This document shows positions 14,201 through 26,300 of a stretch of 64,000 bases of DNA, one piece after another (position 1 is the first letter of the stretch; each line of letters opens with the position of its first letter). The DNA lies in assembly GCA_013396655.1 (NCBI GenBank), contig WBMV01008585.1:170520-234519 (forward strand), written 5' to 3'. Position numbers and translations under genes: made by a program. The notes beneath the pieces were generated by a model that saw only the letters and a program-made list of their open reading frames with translations, ran no database searches and had not been told where the DNA came from. Source of the DNA: Campylorhamphus procurvoides. Lineage: Eukaryota > Chordata > Aves > Passeriformes > Dendrocolaptidae.

Positions 14201-17200
14201 GATCAGAAAGACATGTAGAGAACTTAACAGTGCTTATGGAGAAGAGAAGCCTCATTCCTAAGTCCCTAAACAATTAGTAAGTGAACATCTGAAATCCTGC
14301 TTGCTAAGAGTTTAGGTTTGGCTATAATACTTAGCTCCTAAGCATCTGAAGGATCATCTAATAAGGGATGACAGTCATTTAGCTTACAGAGCTTAGATCC
14401 AGACTATAAAAACAGAGAGACATCCAAAGGAACAGCTTTTATTTGCAGGTCAGGTCTAACAAACAGTAAAGACACAGACAAATTGAGAAATGTATTATAT
14501 ATCTGTATTTCACACTTAATGGAAATATTTGCATTATAAAGCTTTGGATTTCTTACGTATCATTTGCCGTGATTTCACAACTCTGTAGCAGCAATAAAGA
14601 GTCAAAATGCCCATGAGTAAAATAAGAATAATTCCAGAAGTGAAGCCTGCCTGTTAAGAGCGAGAAATACAGTTTATTTGAACTATCAATATACTATAGA
14701 AAAATGAAAAACAAGCCATGTCGTCAATACCATTTTCATACACACATATTTTTCATAGTTTACCTGTTTTATTCCCCATGGGATACTTAATATGGAGGTA
14801 CCCATCATTGTATTCCATATCATAAATCTAGGAAGAAAAGAAAAAATGCAGTGAATAATTTAAGAATCTTACTTCATCTTTCCCTTTTAGTTATAATAGT
14901 TATGCATGCAATACAGAACATTCAGTAATAATGCACTTTCTGGCTAACATATGGCAAGGTGCTTAACATACATTGTCACTAGACTGGAGTTTTTACCATA
15001 GCCATCTGTGCAAGTGTCTACTTTAAAAGCAGTTCCTAATGGACTGTATACGTAGATTTCTTCAGGAGCTGGAAGTACATGATCAGGAGCAATCTAACAA
15101 ATCGACAAAAAACAAGACTTGTTAGTAACACCAAATAACTATTGTCCCAAATACAGCAAGTCAGCTATTGTAAATCACAAAATGTTGCCAGGAAACTACA
15201 TTATTAAAAAAACCAAACAAACAAAACCCTCCCCCCAAAATAAAAAAAAAAAGTCCCCCCAAACCATTAATTTTCTCCCCAGGGAAAAAAAGAATAATGG
15301 TAAGATTTTCAGCTAGACAGCAGAAATGTGCATTTTTCTTCCACAAAGTGTTTGTAAGCACACTATGCACAGATCGTGCTAGTTCTCTCCTTCAATCACT
15401 GCAGCCTGCTTAAATCTTAGAGATGGGCTGGGCAGCCTGGATCACTGCTAAAAATTCAAGCTGTTTGAATGCTTTCTTTTAATGGTGAAGGCATTGCACA
15501 AGAAGTAAATCACAGCTTGTGACAAAACAAGACCAGTTACTTAAGGCACTCGGCTACTAGATATTTAGTTCTGAGCAAGCNNNNNNNNNNNNNNNNNNNN
15601 NNNNNNNNNTCCCCCAACTTTTATTTCTGCTGCTTACATAGATCTGTGGAAATAAATCTTATATAAAGACTGTGGAAGACCCAGCATATCAGAGACCACC
15701 CAGTTCACATGTCCCTGTCTTTGCCTTACCAATGCCCTGTCTGAAGGGGAGGTGAGCCTGCTATAGTAATGAATTCGTTTATTCATTGCTGAAGCTTCAT
15801 CAGTGACTCTTTGCATGTCATCATTCACACTGACTATGTTTGTAGGCTCCACATGAAATGGCCTAAAGGAGGGGAGAAAAAGAAAACAATGAAAACCCTT
15901 AAAACTCAAGAATACAAGAGCTAACATACAACTCAAGGAATAGCTCAGTGATACTCAGGATGATTCTGTATCTTACTGACACAAAGCAAATGCAAAAAAT
16001 ATCGATATGATCATGAGGGAAGCTGCCAAACATGAAAGAACCACGAGTTTGTATCATACACGTTAAAATGCCCTCCTGCACAGATTCTGCAGGACAGCCT
16101 AACATCAAAATTCAGACCTAATATCCAGTATGTTAGTTCTCAACGATGAATCACAGCAGAAATACATGTTAATAAGCTTGGGCAAGCTTATTAGTGCTTA
16201 TAACCAGAGTTCCCAGAACTAACGATGAGAAACAGAGGTAGAAAGCATGAAAATGCAGAAGCAGAAGGCAGACAAAGAGAGGAACGAGCAGTGGTAATGA
16301 GGACTACCTATGAAAAGGTTAGGAACTACTAATATAGCCAAAAACACTGTAAGAAATTGTGTTTAATGGGGAAGGAACCAAGCCCAAATAAGTTCATGTG
16401 GCCATTCTATTTTTAAGCCAATGCAACAGAGAATGGAATTTGGCTCCCTTCCCCTGCCCCAAGTTAGACTGCAGGCACATCACAGCCACTGAGGGAGAAA
16501 GCAGGCATATCATATGCTGCTGGTTTTCTCTGTACTCCTGGAGGTACAGAGAAAGCAGAATGAAAGCTGCTCCTAAAGTCACAGCACAGTATAAATCCAG
16601 TTTCATGCACTACCAGATAAATGTGACCGAACCAAGACATTGCAGAGATTTACTTTTTTTTAATCAAGTATAATTTATTTCCACATAGGCATATTGTGCT
16701 CTTGCTTAAAACCAACATTCACTCCTAGCACTGAAACACTAATTTCTTAAACGAGAGAGGATGATGGTGAAGCTTCAGCCTTGGTACATTGGGCTTTTTC
16801 TCCTTTCAGCAGTTTAAATTTTTAAAACTACCTCAACAGCTTTCAGATATTCCTCTTCCAGGCTGATGTTTAAATCCCTCAAAAACAAGAACCAGCCCAA
16901 AACCAGGACCCACAAGTTTCTGGCTACCAAGAACAGAACTTAGGTCAGAAATAAATCCACCCCATTTCTCTGGTAATATGAGCAAAATCAATTTGAATTG
17001 ACTGCTCTTCAAAACCCATTTTTGTTTCAGACTACAAAGGAACTTGGTCAATCCCTCCTGATCCAGCTCTCAACACCAATAACAAAGGTTCCATTCTCTT
17101 TCCTAGTGAATCATTAAGCATTTGTACCATGATACCACCTTTTATCTGGGAGGAAGACAAGGAATACAGTTGTGCTCCGTTTCTGGAAGAGATGAAGGTA

Positions 17201-20200
17201 GATTCCTATTCCTGTGTGCTTAGGGGGACACAGTAAGCCAGAGTATTTATGAGACTAAGAAAACCTGACTCACAAAAGTGGAAAATAGAGAACACAAACT
17301 TCCCTCTCCACAAACTCATTCTTTCCTTCATGTTAAACTTAATTAATTTTTACATCTTCCTTCATCATGGAAAAAAATGGCTTAGATTTGCTAAGTTGTT
17401 TTCCACTTACTGAAATGAAAATGAACTTTAGATTTTTAAAACATTCTCGAGTGACTCTTTCTTCCTATGATTATGACATGAGGGGGGAAATCCCCGTTCT
17501 GTGTGTGGTCTTCTGTGGTGTTTTTATAAATAATTTAGGGAGATATGTCAATTGAACAGGAATAAATTTTAAGCAATAAGCTTTATTACTCAAGTCACAG
17601 GTACACAGGGCTAATTAATTCCACATGTAGGTAATGTACAAAAATACTCATGGATTGTCAGTTTAAAGGACTTCACTTGTTTTAGCTTAAAATTTATTAG
17701 GCTGATCCCATCATTAGACACAACTAAAGTGTATTTCATTAGAAGACCTGCAAAATAAAGACTGTAGTTATAAAAACAGAAAAAGTAACATGCTTAAATG
17801 CAGCCCCACCCCTAGCCAGCTCTCTGCTGTTTTCTTTTTGGATCAGTGACATACACTATATTTAGGAACTTAAAAAGTATGTGTTTTACAGCAGCTGCAT
17901 AGTGTGAAGACCTTCAGGAGGACTACCTCCTACGCCATCTCCGTTTAATATTATTGGTACATCTCCATAAACTGCCACTGCAACTGTCGAAAGGTTACAC
18001 TGAGACAAAGTCCACATTTTGCTTCAAAACGAGTATGTCTGTGACAGATTTCTTTGAAAATAGTGTTCAACAACTGCTGACATGGATGTCAAAGAAAATT
18101 CTTCAAGAGTGGAAGACAGCAGGAATTTATTTTTTTAAAAGCAAATTAAGTTAAAGCCATGGATGATTTTAAAGCTAAAATAACAGAGAACATGAATACA
18201 GTATCCTATTTTGTGGAGAAAACAGTATTGTTAGTCAACAACCAAACAAGTATCAAGAAAAAAAATCATGTGCAGCAAAAACCTATCTGTAGGTAAGAAA
18301 TTCTTTAAAGAAAGACATTTCATTTTCTTCAGTATTTTGAACAGGGTCTGGATTAAACAAGTAATTCTTGGTCTATCACAAAACAGAAGGGTATGAGCCA
18401 GAATCTAATCTGTGAGTAAGGAAAATAAAATTAAACAACTCCTAAAAAATTCTATACATCCATTGCTTCTGCTTCCTGCCTGGAGGAGTGCACGTGTTTA
18501 TTGCTGCCAATACTTCTGATCCCTTCCACTGTGCATCTGTTGAAAATGAAACTGATGTGAAGCAGCAGTTCATTTTGTTTCTTCCAGGGTACCACTGCAT
18601 CACTAGGCATACTGAGCAAGTGACTGCTAAAATAGACTGACCAACCATCAGTTTTGTTTCTTGCAGATCTCTTTGAAAACATCAGTCTGACCTGTAAGCT
18701 ATGCAGAGAGTCTGGAAGGCAACCCTCCTCTCTGATCTCCACTGGAAAAGGTCATTTCCCTGCTCCCACCAACACTCAGATCAAGGTCTGGTTGTAGGGC
18801 ATATGCAGACAGAAGTCTAAAAATCCCTCTCAAAGAAGGTCTCAAAGACTGAGACTCCCAAAGCCCAAAGCAGGTAGGATATAATCTCAGATATATTTTG
18901 AAAAACTCTGTTTAGGGACCTTATGCCCAGCTGCAAAAACACTCTTGTACGTGCCAGCATTAGCAGATGCAAGAGATTTCTATTAAAAAATTCTGATTTA
19001 TAGAGGCAATTATATTATAGTGATTATTTATTATAATGATTACGAAAAGAATAGTGGACAAAGTGATCTGGAGGAAGCAGAGAGCTTACATGACTGGAGG
19101 GTGTGACTATGTATGCGAAACAGTGCAGACAATTTCCATGCACTGAGATAAACTAGTGTCCACTGAATTTCATCCATACTAAAAAACATAATTACAATTA
19201 ATATTTCATTGGATAGCCTAAAAAGCAATGCTTTTACCAGGACAAACACACCAGTAAAAGAGAGCTGATTTCCACAGCACCATGACTATGGACAACATGC
19301 AGGATCTCATACCGGAGGCCCACACCTTCCATACACTACTCCTGACACATGTATTTCAGAAACCATTCCCAGAAAAACTGCAGCTAAACTCAGATTTTCT
19401 CACTCACACAAAGGGACAGTTAATGAGAATTCTCTAGATCTGGTCCAGGAAAAGAGACAACAAAGGTTCTATCCAAACTTCTTCACATTTTGAACTTCAG
19501 TTGCAATATTTGAAAGCAAAGAAAAGGAGAAGAGATGCTCATGATGAATACTGTTTCCAAATATTGTGGTAGGCAAAGTTCAAGTGTTGGATTGGGAGGG
19601 TTAGAAGTAACAGTATGATAGGAACATTGGCAAACTACATACAATTTTGCAACTGCATAAGGGTCCTACATTTTTCTGGATATTTTCAGCAATATATTAC
19701 ACCTTGCAGCACAATGAAGGAATAGGATTAAATCTATCTCAAGCAGTTTTAAACTCAATAATGCTGTTTTTCAAGTATCTTTGCTGAAGTGTTTTTAAAC
19801 ATCAAACAACTGGTTCTGGAGACCTGATCAAAATTGTGTGAAGTATGGAGCTGTTACGGTGTAATAGCATTTTTTGTGCCACTGTGCCTTTTGGCTTTAC
19901 ATAATAGTATTAATGACTTCACATTAGACAAACTTTTAATATTTAAACAAATATGAAAAAAACTTCTTTACGGGTTGCTTTACAATTTCCTTCCCTAAGG
20001 AGCCACTTCAGCTTACTGCACCAATTTCTTTGACAACCCAGATCACTCATTTACTTTTCAGGGATTAAATAGGATTGTTACCCAGAAATAAAGCCTTTGA
20101 ATTCCTACAGCTTTATGTTTTACTGAGTTAACAAATTATACAGGAATGCCATATATGGCACAGGAGAAAATTATGAAAACTGATTCATTATATTGAAAAT

Positions 20201-23200
20201 TAAACTAAGGAGAAGAAGCAATAATAAGGCTAGAGGTTGCTATTCCATTATTGGGAACTGCCTATCTGGATAGGAACACCAGACACTGGAACAGGCTTCC
20301 CAGGCAAGTGGTCACAGTGCCAAGCCTGCCAGAGCTCAAGAAGCCTTTGCACAACACTCTCAGGCACATGGTGTGATTTTTGGGGTTGTCCTGTGCAAGG
20401 CTAGGAGGTGGACTTGAGGATGCTTGTTGGGTTCCCTCCAGGTCAGGATTTTCTACGATTACAGATGTCAGTGTGCTTCTCTTAAGAACTGAATGACTGA
20501 CTTGATTTTTACTTTTTCAGCTATCAAAATTTACTGAAGCCTTATGAACAGTGTGCTTACAGCTATCCTGTAAGATCCTCAATCTCTTGGCAATACATTT
20601 TACTTAAAATTTTCTGCTTTCATATCACCATTATAGTGATTACAGCATGATCACACATGCTGGATGCAGAACTAAAATAACCTCTCAAAGCACAACGTCA
20701 TCGTTGACACATTTTCACAAGTCAAGAATCACGAGCTTTCCTCACCACATTTCAGTCACTGTTCCCTCTTCTGTGTCAATGGCAAAGATATTCTACTTTT
20801 CGCTTACAAAGAAGTATCTTAATTAAGAGGGTTTCAATTCTTTTCAGCGACGAAGAATAACATTTGGAATCCCTAAAAATGTTAGCCAACAGAGAAAAAT
20901 GGAAAACGCCCAATGGAATAAAATGACCACATGGGTGTGGAGCGGTAAAAGCATAATGAATGCAGAAAGGGCAGTTTTGCACAGGTTGCCGACCACTGTC
21001 TACTTTTTTCTAAGTTAAAAGAACTTTGAAAATTCAGGGAATCAACCACTTTTGCATATAAAAGGCTTCTCCGACTGCCATCTACAGACACTGCTTAATT
21101 TATAACTGTTTAATTTCACCTACTGATGTCTTCTGCATAGTGAGAAAACTGTGGCACTTCAAAAAGAATAAAAAGAAATCAGAAGGCTTGATCTCCCTTT
21201 TGCAGGAGGCATTGTCAAGTTTTTTCATGTGCAAAATAACCAACATAAAACATCAATTGCTTCTTTGAAGGTTCAAGTATTCCTGAAGACAATTGCAGTA
21301 TCTGTTGACAACAAACAGATTTAAAGAGCAGCCTGAAGGGAAGAGGAAACTCCCTCTCTTGCATACAATAATCATCAATACAATAAGCCACTACTGCAAT
21401 GACATTCTAGTTTTTAAAGGGCCTTAAAAAACGGGCAAAACACATTAAATACAGTGTGAGTAATTTAGGTCATTGTGAAGAACAATAACATCCTCTTTAA
21501 AAGGATTAAAAGCGGCTTTATATTTCCCCAAAATTAGCAAAACAATACTAAACAAAGTAATTTACAACTCTGAAAAACAATTAGCTTATTGTTCTTATAT
21601 AAACACTGAAGAGCTGCCATTCAAAAATCCCAAATCCTCCAAGCTCTTAAGAAAACCAAATAATTATGCAGAAGCCATCAAATCTCAAACAACTCAAACA
21701 AAAGAACAGAATAACCCTAAGACAGACAAACAGTAATTACAAGCAAATCAAACAAAACACTTGAAGAGTTATCTCAATCAAAAGAAAATGACCAACCACC
21801 AATGTCGGGTCAGGTTTCTGAATAGCAAGTTAAAAAAGGGAACAAAGTAAGAAGAGCAAATCATGTACTACTGCACTTGCACTGTTAGATACTTCTATGC
21901 ATAATAAACATCCTTCCCAGGAGCTGCTATTCCCTACAGGGCTAGTGAAGAAGCCCTTCAAAGTCTGCACTGCTCTGACCACGACTGACACAGACTCTGG
22001 TGGCCTATTCTTCCTCACTTCTTCTAAAGTCTGTAGCTGCCTCTTCTAATACAGAGATGGAGCTCCAAGTTGTTCTGGCCCCACTGTGATTGCCAGGCCT
22101 TTCTGATATACCAGGGCTCTACGTCCTTCATCTTTGTATTTCTGCATGTTTAGAAGTCAAAAAAACTATATTACAGAAAATGGGAGAATGAACTAAGGAG
22201 CATTAAGGACAAAGCAGAGAGATCTGCACAGCTGGAGGCTGTGGAGGTGGGAACACAATCCAAGTACATACTTCCGTTTTCAGGGAGGGAACCAAATGCC
22301 AGGATATGACCTTGTATGAAGCCGAGTTTCCAAATCACAAGAAAAAACCCCAACAACACAATAAGGAAACAATACCTAATCTCACTAAGAAAGTGAGTCC
22401 TGGCATTCTGATATAATGAAAAGGTGTAAGCCTCTCTCACTGCTACTGCCTCACCACACCACCAGAAACCCACTGCTCCTCCTCAAAGAGAACACGTATT
22501 TCTCCAAAACCAGGAGCTCCCAAAAGCCATATAAATTAGCAGTCTTCTTATTCCAGCGGTGCCATGAGGGGCTCAGGTACTCCTCAAAAAGAAGTTAGAG
22601 CAAGATTTTGCTTTGCACAGCTGCCTTTTCCCACCTGAAAGCACTCCACCTCTATATACACAAGATTTCCTAGCCTCTATATACACAATTCCATCCACTC
22701 CAGCACCTGTGCTCCATTTGTTCCCTTGGGCTCACTCAGACCCTTATCCTTTTGTTCCCTTGGGCTCACTCAGACCCTTATCCTCCTTCCTTTGCTGGCA
22801 GAGAAGAGGCTGTTTAGCCCCCGGCTCACATGTAAGTGACCCCTCATGACTTTCCAAAGCGCCAGGCTGAGACAGCAGCAAAGCTATCAATAACTCTATT
22901 TTTTTCCCTGCTGAAGTATGCCCCAACAACAGGATTTTGTATACAACAGTGCCATCTTCAGTTCCTTCAGGAAAACTGCTTTATTGAAATACGATGTTGG
23001 ATGCAAAGAGAAAGACGCACAAACACATTCCAAGAGGTGGTACGGGGCTATTCCCTCATCCAAAACTGCAGAGCTGGTGCCTCCAGCTAGTACCAGAAGG
23101 GCACTCCAATCTCAGTTTTAGTTTCAGGATCAGTCCACAGAAATCTTAACTGCAGCAGATAAGTCTCCTACTCCAAGCTCCTTTGGGGAACAGAGCTGTT

Positions 23201-23903
23201 AAACATTTAAGAAAAATGCAAAATAACCACTTAGCTAGGTAGGTATTGTTTTTGAAGGCACAGCAATAAGGCTGGACTGCCGATTTTTTTTGTATTTGCT
23301 CGATCTCAAAAAGCACTACGTTTTTTCCCTTGAAAGGCAGTAAAGTTTGCTCAGTTCCTTTGGTACTAGTAAATACTGTATTTTTCCATCATCACCTGCA
23401 GAATGCATACAGCACCATCTATACATACTGACAGCCATCTATCTACACCATCTGGCAAGTTTCCTTGCGTAGTGTCAACATTTCAGTTGGTTGTGATAAA
23501 TAAGAAAATCATGCTCTGTGACATCCTGTGTTTGAAGAGCACTTTAAAAGCCACATGTCAAGTTTTTACTGCAGAACTCTCTCTGAACTCTTACCCTTAT
23601 AAACAAAACACAGTAACATTTGTTCACCTGGTGCCTGGAAATAGAATATTATCATATAGTGACAAAGTAGGAACTATTTGTATGCAGATCCTGGTTTCCA
23701 AATGTTAGTTTTTAGTCTTTGTAGTGTTCTGTTGTTGAAAGCAAATGTTAAACAACTCCTTGCTATGTAATAATTCTGTAGGTTCAGCTTTCCTCATACC
23801 TTTTGCACTTATAGTCTTCTGGATTAAACTGTATATTCATGATTCCATAATTGCTTTCATCGCCTCCCACAGGAACCAAGATAGGTTTGGTATCCTCTTC
23901 CAT
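2136..23903 (-). CDS. SLC38A9: SLC38A9, lysosomal arginine sensor/transporter (coding span in window, 10 exons, C-terminus outside)
   Basis: SLC38A9 is an 11-transmembrane amino-acid transporter of the lysosomal membrane; its cytosolic N-terminus binds Ragulator-Rag GTPases and signals luminal arginine to mTORC1 (family knowledge). Ten exons with GT-AG borders and consistent phases join into 387 codons: 23903-23800, 15862-15730, 15093-14972, 14827-14764, 14650-14557, 13660-13490, 10898-10839, 8683-8486, 5727-5620, 2242-2136. Recognisable blocks are the N-terminal Rag-binding motif IHYYSRL (residues 65-71) with PDHVLPAP (82-89), the TM1 motif WNTMMGTS (124-131), and [17 protein letters not shown] in the last exon. 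The human protein has about 561 residues (from memory), so some 170 C-terminal residues are expected left of position 1; I found no candidate exon in 1-2135. The gene lies head to head with DDX4. Identity is very sure; splice borders were read by eye. Confidence 0.96.
5620..5727 (-). CDS. SLC38A9: SLC38A9 coding exon 9
   Basis: The acceptor is TTTTCCAG at 5728 and the donor is G|GTAAGA at 5619. It encodes residues 316-352: [20 protein letters not shown], then IHLEFNWF and NEFFVP, a transmembrane helix and following loop matching the family. Phase 1 at both ends. Confidence 0.93.
7670..8402 (+). mobile_element. CR1 LINE, 5'-truncated copy of about 730 bp
   Basis: It follows the CR1 3' half closely: GCCCAGGTGGCCAAGAAGGC, then GACATTGAGGTGCTGGAG, GAGGGAGCTGGGGGTGTTTG, TCTCTTCTCCCAAG and the terminal GGACTCGATGACCTTAGGGG. 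It lies antisense in the SLC38A9 intron between the exons at 8486 and 5727. Open frames here are CR1 remnants and not host genes. It is the longest single CR1 copy in the window. Confidence 0.95.
8486..8683 (-). CDS. SLC38A9: SLC38A9 coding exon 8
   Basis: It encodes residues 250-316: [19 protein letters not shown], then [15 protein letters not shown], a hydrophobic helix, and [13 protein letters not shown]. Further glycosylation sequons (NRS, NNT, NKS) sit in the lumenal loop. The acceptor is TTCCAG at 8684 and the donor is G|GTCAGT at 8485. Confidence 0.95.
10839..10898 (-). CDS. SLC38A9: SLC38A9 coding exon 7 (60-base lumenal loop exon)
   Basis: This is a small exon with acceptor TTTTCAG at 10899 and donor G|GTAAGA at 10838. 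It encodes residues 230-250, [19 protein letters not shown], matching the glycosylated lumenal loop of the family (two N-x-S/T sites: NVT and NGS). It starts and ends in phase 1. Confidence 0.9.
11209..11241. repeat. Short 15-bp tandem repeat
   Basis: GAACAGTAGCTCAGT occurs twice in a row and is followed by GAG. Located in the SLC38A9 intron between coding exons 6 and 7. Confidence 0.8.
13490..13660 (-). CDS. SLC38A9: SLC38A9 coding exon 6 (TM3 region)
   Basis: It encodes residues 173-230, with [20 protein letters not shown], a hydrophobic helix, then [17 protein letters not shown]. This is the best-conserved stretch by eye against the remembered human protein. The acceptor is TTTTCAG at 13661 and the donor is A|GTGAGT at 13489. 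Confidence 0.96.
14557..14650 (-). CDS. SLC38A9: SLC38A9 coding exon 5 (TM2)
   Basis: It encodes residues 142-173, AGFTSG followed by a hydrophobic helix and [14 protein letters not shown]. The acceptor is AACAG at 14651 and the donor is GTAAGA at 14556. It ends in phase 1. Confidence 0.94.
14764..14827 (-). CDS. SLC38A9: SLC38A9 coding exon 4 (TM1)
   Basis: This 64-base exon encodes residues 120-141, [21 protein letters not shown], the first transmembrane helix with the conserved WNTMMG motif that contributes to sodium and substrate binding in SLC38 transporters. The acceptor is CTAG at 14828 and the donor is CAG|GTAAAC. Confidence 0.94.
14972..15093 (-). CDS. SLC38A9: SLC38A9 coding exon 3
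   Basis: The exon starts after TTAG at 15094 and ends before GTATGT at 14971. It encodes residues 80-120: [12 protein letters not shown], then [10 protein letters not shown], then [13 protein letters not shown] at 14996-14995 looks like an earlier donor, but the next exon fits only if this exon runs on to 14972 (phase 2). The last residues lead into transmembrane segment 1. Confidence 0.92.
15581..15609. other. Assembly gap (29 N)
   Basis: Run of N in the SLC38A9 intron between coding exons 2 and 3. Both neighbouring exons are complete. Confidence 0.99.
15730..15862 (-). CDS. SLC38A9: SLC38A9 coding exon 2 (Rag/Ragulator-binding segment)
   Basis: The acceptor is at 15864-15863 and the donor GTAAGG follows 15730. 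It encodes residues 35-79, including PTNIVSVND and the IHYYSRL motif that in human SLC38A9 is needed for Ragulator-Rag binding (family knowledge). It ends in phase 0. The 29-base N gap at 15581-15609 lies in the following intron, 121 bases from this exon, and does not touch coding sequence. Confidence 0.93.
20243..20465 (+). repeat. CR1 LINE 3' fragment
   Basis: It contains TGGAACAGGCTTCCCAGGCA, a degenerate middle, and GGGTTCCCTCCAGGTCAGGA near the end, as in CR1 3' ends. It lies in the large SLC38A9 intron between coding exons 1 and 2. Confidence 0.85.
22717..22784. repeat. Perfect 34-bp tandem duplication
   Basis: The unit beginning TTTGTTCCCTTGGGCTCACT and ending CCCTTATCCT occurs twice head to tail. 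A second, 25-bp-spaced repeat of CCTCTATATACACA occurs just upstream at 22649 and 22674. Intronic in SLC38A9. Confidence 0.9.
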
Positions 23904-23949
23904 ATTTGCTAAATGTCTCCTTTTTTTAGATTCTGTCAGTTATTCTAGC
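23800..23949 (-). CDS. SLC38A9: SLC38A9 first coding exon (start codon at 23903)
   Basis: The acceptor AG is at 23951-23950 and the donor GT at 23799-23798. The first 46 bases (23949-23904) are 5' UTR; coding starts at the ATG at 23903-23901, giving residues 1-35 ([11 protein letters not shown]..., then [10 protein letters not shown]). An in-frame TAA lies upstream, so no longer N-terminus is possible in this exon. The start context has A at -3 and G at +4. The exon ends in phase 2 and the split Arg codon continues in the exon at 15862. Confidence 0.9.
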
Positions 23950-25599
23950 CTAAAACAAAACAAAAAACAAACATACAAAAATTAAACAACTGCAGTTAAG
24001 GAAAACTGTGTCCTTACTATGAACTTCTGAGGTGAAAAAGCACTTTCAATTTGCCACTTGAGAATTCTCATTCCATAATGCAAACATCACAGAGCAACTA
24101 TGGTGGGGACAGTATTTTTTTAAAACACACTATCCCTTTATGTAAACTGGTCAACATACAGTTGTGCTCTAAATCTCTTAGCACCACAACAGGCAATATG
24201 AATGAAATATAAATTTCTAAAGGAGCTGTACTTCTAATGTGTAACAGTACAGCTGAGAACAATTTATCAGTTATAAGAGACTACTGTTCCACTAAAGCAC
24301 TTGAAACTTTGCAGCAGACACATATGTATGCAGCTTATTCCAATTCCTGAGTATTCCCCACAACAGGGATCAGATTATTACAGTCTATCATGTCCAAGCT
24401 TTTTGAATTAAAGGCAATAAATGATTTAATAATGCATTAATAATAACTATTATTTGCATTCTGACCGCTCCTGGCCAAAGAGTGGGGAGCAGACTGCTTT
24501 CAAGCTAATGGATTTCAACTTTGATTGATCGATTTACAGACCTCATGTGGGACTTTCTGTGGTCTCACGTGCAGCTGAACAAATGTAATGGCTTTAAATT
24601 CCTCAGCCAGAACTCCTTCAAGCAAAAATGGTAGAAGCCATGATGCCTTCAAACAAAAATAGTATGAATATCTGCTCTTTCATCATGTTTCAAGTTGCTT
24701 TTTAGAATGTTAAGACAGGCTGATTGAAAGACAGATGATCACCAGAGCTGGCACAAGACAAGAAAGGATAGAGCTGAATGTTTAAAACCTGGGGTGGCAA
24801 TGGAAGGTAGTATGATAGAAAGAATAAAGTGTGTATCATCCTTCTGCATCCTCATGGAAATACACTGTAAAGGCCCAATTCCAGAACTCACACCAACCCA
24901 AATTAAGCACTGACATCTTCTACCCCTTGTTAGCTGCATATTGTCAACCCTCTTCCATTATCTTTTCCTGCTAGTACCTCTGGCAAAAAAAACCTCCAAA
25001 GAATCTGAAGGAGAAGATGAAAAAGGAAGAAAAGTTAGCAGTTTTCAAACACTTCCACTCTCTGGGGCTGAAAAAATTACTAAAGGAGGCATAGGAAAAA
25101 CTATAGGAGCATATGGCAAGGACTGCAGAAGCACCAAAGTGGCTCAACCTCCTGAGGAAGCCGTTTTTAGAAGACAAGACACAGCTAATAGCTTCCTGTT
25201 CCCAAGGAAAGGAAATCATCAGAGGGCCCAGTTCATGGAAATAGTACTGAAAGCCCTAGTCCCACCTTTGACAGCTCAATGGCATTTGTGTGATCCCACA
25301 CTGAACTGGACAGGGAAGATGAAAACAAACCATTCTTTCTTTTGCTTTAAATCCAAATAAGTGTTGAGCTTGGGGCTTCTTATCTGCCTGCACACACTTG
25401 CACGCCTGTGCAAGGGAGGGGATAATGTACGGATTAAGACATTTCATCTTGCAATGCTGAGAGTTTCCTCTTAGTTTTTCAGCACCCATGACAAGAGATT
25501 TGAACAAAGTTACTAAGTTTAAAGGAATGATTTCATCTTGTTCATTTCAGCTGTTCGAACAGGCATAATAAGAGACCAGTGGTAATAACCAAGGCAATC

Positions 25600-26300
25600 T
25601 TAAAGAGCCTTATTTGCACTCACTGGTAGCATTCCCTTTCTCCTGCACTTCATTTTTGCTGATACCCTCTCTAAAGCTTTTTCCTCTATCCTTTCCAAAA
25701 CAGGAATTCTCTTACCCACCCTTAACTTACTGCTTCCTCTCCTTCGCCACTCTAGTCCTTCTATAAAACCATCAGTTTTGATTCTTTACCCTGAAGTCCT
25801 TCTCTTCCACAGTATTGCTGCTGGTTCTTTGGCCTCAACTGAATGTCTAACATTCTCTCGTTCTTCTCAGCTCCTCCGGTGATGCTTAGCAAGTGGATTC
25901 CTGCTCCTCAGTTCCTATTTTCTGTCTCTCCTACACATTGTCAGAAGTGCTTTCCCAACCTTCCTTTACTGAGCGCTGCTTATGAAGAGATATCTTAGTT
26001 CACACCAGTGTTTTCAATCTCTTTCAAGTGACACTCTGCTCCTTTCCGAATCCCACTTACAGCTCTCATTTTGTTTGCTTCTATGGGCTCTCCTTATTCT
26101 TCTACAATGCTAGGCCAGCTCCTTTCTCCCTACTGATACTTGCACTGTTTCAGTTAAAATTCACCTCAGTGCACACCAGCTTCCTGAGCAGCTAAATACT
26201 TCTGAAACAAAACCAGAGGCCCTGGAGATTTCTCTCAGTGCTACATGTATCCACCTACACCTCTGCCATTCCCATTAAAATATGAATTATCTGCTTTTAC
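25600..26300. other. Pyrimidine-rich interval in the first SLC38A9 intron
   Basis: About 700 bases with a strong excess of C and T on the plus strand. No homology to a known gene or repeat was recognised and no sustained open frame is present. It could be an old diverged repeat. Confidence 0.4.

Larger units (their letters stand above)
15863..23799 (-). other. Large SLC38A9 intron between coding exons 1 and 2
   Basis: Eight kilobases without a recognisable exon. It holds the CR1 fragment at 20243-20465 and the short tandem repeats near 22.65-22.78 kb; the rest is unique AT-rich sequence. Confidence 0.7.

Noticed and set aside
14995..14996. Earlier GT donor in SLC38A9 coding exon 3
   Set aside because: Using it would drop the conserved GKNSSLVT residues and break the phase with the next exon; the GT at 14971-14970 fits both.
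24941..25360. 139-codon plus-strand open frame
   Set aside because: No recognisable domain, antisense in an SLC38A9 intron, with no splice or promoter context. Treated as chance.
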